Shown here piece by piece: positions 6,127-7,390 of a DNA stretch of 7,390 nt (positions within the stretch are counted from its first letter, which is position 1; the number at the start of each line of letters is the position of its first letter). The translations under genes were made by a program, and so were the position numbers. This DNA comes from Lachnospiraceae bacterium (GTDB taxonomy: Bacteria; Bacillota_A; Clostridia; Lachnospirales; Lachnospiraceae), in assembly GCA_017553665.1 (NCBI GenBank), contig JAFZKM010000058.1, forward strand, positions 1-7,390. Direction: 5' to 3'. The notes beneath the pieces were generated by a model that was given only the letters and a program-made list of their open reading frames with translations, ran no database searches and was not told where the DNA came from.

Positions 6127-6645
6127 ATGGCAGAAGCTAAATGGTACGTTGTTCATACCTACTCGGGTTATGAAAACAAGGTCATGCTTGACCTTAAGAA
6201 AACAATTGAAAACAGAGGGCTTCAGGACCAGATATTGGATGTTTCGGTTCCCGTGCAGACTGTCACCGAGATCAGAAGCGGTGTCAAGAAGCAGGTTGAG
6301 AAGAAGATGTTCCCCGGTTACGTGCTCATCAACATGATCATGAATGATGACACCTGGTATATCGTCAGAAATACCCGAGGCGTAACAGGCTTCGTAGGTC
6401 CCGGATCAAAACCGGTTCCTCTCTCGCAGGAAGAGATGGACGCGATGAACAACGGACCGAGCGAGATACTGCTCGACTTCGAAGAAGGCGACACGGTTAC
6501 GATCATCAACGGTACATGGAAAGACAGTCAGGGCGTGGTTCGTGCTATCGACCTGGACGCACAGACCGTTACGATCAATATCGATATGTTCGGCAGGGAG
6601 ACGCCTGTTGAACTTGGACTTACGGATGTAAGATCCGACAACTAA
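6127..6645 (+). CDS. nusG: Transcription termination/antitermination factor NusG
   Basis: 172 residues with the two-domain NusG plan. The N-terminal NGN domain (about 4-108) includes WYVVHTYSGYENKV and the conserved MFPGYVLINM; it binds the RNA polymerase clamp. The KOW domain (about 119-170) ends with the diagnostic MFGRETPVEL. NusG regulates elongation and pausing and couples transcription to translation. AGGAG at 6117-6121 precedes ATG 6127. The KOW loop reads NGTWKDSQG, where most NusG proteins have a GPF-type motif; this is a mild departure and the fold signature is otherwise intact. Confidence 0.97.
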   Translation: MAEAKWYVVHTYSGYENKVMLDLKKTIENRGLQDQILDVSVPVQTVTEIRSGVKKQVEKKMFPGYVLINMIMNDDTWYIVRNTRGVTGFVGPGSKPVPLSQEEMDAMNNGPSEILLDFEEGDTVTIINGTWKDSQGVVRAIDLDAQTVTINIDMFGRETPVELGLTDVRSDN

Positions 6646-6685
6646 GAAATACAGATATAATCGATTATGAAAAGAGGAGACAATA

Positions 6686-7111
6686 ATGGCTAAGAAAGTT
6701 ACAGGTTACATTAAGTTACAGATTCCTGCAGGCAAGGCAACACCGGCACCCCCGGTCGGCCCCGCACTTGGACAGCACGGTGTTAACATCGTTCAGTTCA
6801 CAAAGGAATTCAATGCCAGAACGGCACAGATGGGTGATCTTATCATCCCTGTAGTTATTACAGTATATGCAGACAGAAGCTTCAGCTTCATCACAAAGAC
6901 TCCTCCCGCAGCTGTTCTTCTCAAGAAGGCCTGCAACATCAAGACCGCGTCGGGTCAGCCCAACAAGGTTAAGGTTGCTACCATCAAGAGATCTGAGGTA
7001 CAGAAGATCGCAGAGCAGAAGATGCCCGATCTTAATGCCGCAAGCATCGAAGCTGCAACAAGTATGATTGCCGGTACCGCTCGTTCGATGGGTATCGTAG
7101 TTGAGGACTAA
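6686..7111 (+). CDS. rplK: 50S ribosomal protein uL11
   Basis: 141 residues, the normal length. The N-terminal domain has the proline-rich [15 protein letters not shown] (20-34), including Pro22, Pro23 and Pro26 of the thiopeptide-contact region. The C-terminal RNA-binding domain ends [11 protein letters not shown]. The protein binds the GTPase-associated centre of 23S rRNA and is involved in factor binding and the RelA-dependent stringent response. An AGAGGAGA ribosome binding site is at 6673-6680. It is followed by rplA after an 82-base gap, the conserved order. Confidence 0.98.
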   Translation: MAKKVTGYIKLQIPAGKATPAPPVGPALGQHGVNIVQFTKEFNARTAQMGDLIIPVVITVYADRSFSFITKTPPAAVLLKKACNIKTASGQPNKVKVATIKRSEVQKIAEQKMPDLNAASIEAATSMIAGTARSMGIVVED

Positions 7112-7144
7112 TTGACAACAATAACAAAATCACATTTGAAAGAA

Positions 7145-7177
7145 GTGGAAGGATTCACGAGGATCCGCTAATACCAC
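7145..7177 (+). promoter_or_regulatory. Probable ribosomal protein L1 binding hairpin ahead of rplA
   Basis: GTGG (7145-7148) pairs with CCAC (7174-7177), and GGAT (7151-7154) with ATCC (7163-7166). The two short helices are separated by a strongly asymmetric internal loop (2 bases against 7) and capped by a small loop. This plan fits known L1 mRNA targets, which mimic the L1 site on 23S rRNA. The 3' arm ends just before AGGAGG (7179-7184), so L1 binding would be placed to block rplA translation. Autoregulation by L1 is known in several bacteria; here it is inferred from structure and position. Confidence 0.45.
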
Positions 7178-7193
7178 CAGGAGGTAATTAATA

Positions 7194-7390
7194 ATGAAAA
7201 GAGGAAAAAAATACCAGGAAGCAGCGAAGCTCATCGATAAGACAGTTCTTTACGATGTAGCTGATGCATGCAGTTTAGTTAAGAAGACATCTACAGCAAA
7301 GTTTGACGAGACTATCGAAGCTCATTTCCGTATGGGTCTTGACGGACGTCATGCAGATCAGCAGATCCGCGGCGCCGTAGTTCTTCCTCA
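7194..7390 (+). CDS. rplA: 50S ribosomal protein uL1, partial (3' end beyond window)
   Basis: The first 65 residues are present. They begin [15 protein letters not shown] and include [15 protein letters not shown] and [10 protein letters not shown], the typical start of bacterial uL1. The protein binds the mobile L1 stalk of 23S rRNA, helps release deacylated tRNA from the E site, and in many bacteria represses its own operon. ATG 7194 has AGGAGG at 7179-7184 with 9 bases of spacing. The frame is still open at the window end. Confidence 0.97.
   Translation, partial: MKRGKKYQEAAKLIDKTVLYDVADACSLVKKTSTAKFDETIEAHFRMGLDGRHADQQIRGAVVLP

Noticed and set aside
6656..6661. TATAAT between nusG and rplK
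   Set aside because: No -35 match at 16-18 bases upstream; the genes are normally co-transcribed.
7113..7118. TTGACA just after rplK as a promoter for rplA
   Set aside because: No acceptable -10 at the proper distance (the bases there read CTTTGAAA-like on neither good match to TATAAT); the hairpin explanation for this spacer is better.
1..7390. CRISPR array, insertion sequence or phage genes
   Set aside because: No regularly spaced repeats, transposase or phage-like proteins are present; the gene content is ordinary chromosomal.

Overview
The window looks like a chromosomal segment of a low-to-moderate GC Firmicute, most likely a clostridium. The reasons are the conserved order rpmG-secE-nusG-rplK-rplA, a zinc-type bL33 of 49 residues, strong AGGAGG-like ribosome binding sites, and a NusG-domain-II / Gx-transporter gene pair, which I know mainly from Firmicutes. 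Genus cannot be fixed by eye.

Layout. (1) Positions 2-2075, plus strand: the 3' end of a cell-surface protein with a DPG-rich stalk and C-terminal membrane anchor. It overlaps by 14 bases a complete MacB/FtsX-type ABC transporter permease. The ATPase partner is not in the window. (2) 2076-2286: a non-coding gap between converging genes, almost entirely occupied by a long, interrupted inverted repeat (2081-2271) with the shape of a structured RNA. Its layout resembles 6S RNA, but this is a by-eye call. (3) 5413 down to 2287, minus strand: a tight cluster of a secreted subtilisin-like protease with C-terminal Ig-like modules, a small NusG-domain-II membrane-anchored protein, and a Gx-family membrane transporter, with gaps of 9 and 1 bases. 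(4) 5414-5725: a divergent intergenic region with candidate promoters both ways, a weak hairpin plus T-tract, and a clean 9-bp hairpin ahead of rpmG. (5) 5726-7390, plus strand: rpmG, secE, nusG, rplK and the start of rplA, the usual ribosomal/secretion/transcription operon. A probable L1-binding autoregulatory hairpin lies just before rplA.

The blocks are mostly ordinary. The ABC and surface protein probably act together at the envelope; the NusG-II/Gx pair is a recurrent but poorly understood module; the last block supplies ribosomal proteins bL33, uL11 and uL1, the SecE translocon subunit and the NusG elongation factor. The most notable item is the structured element at 2081-2271. Several start codons were moved inward from the longest reading frame because the upstream alternatives are TTG codons without a matching ribosome binding site.
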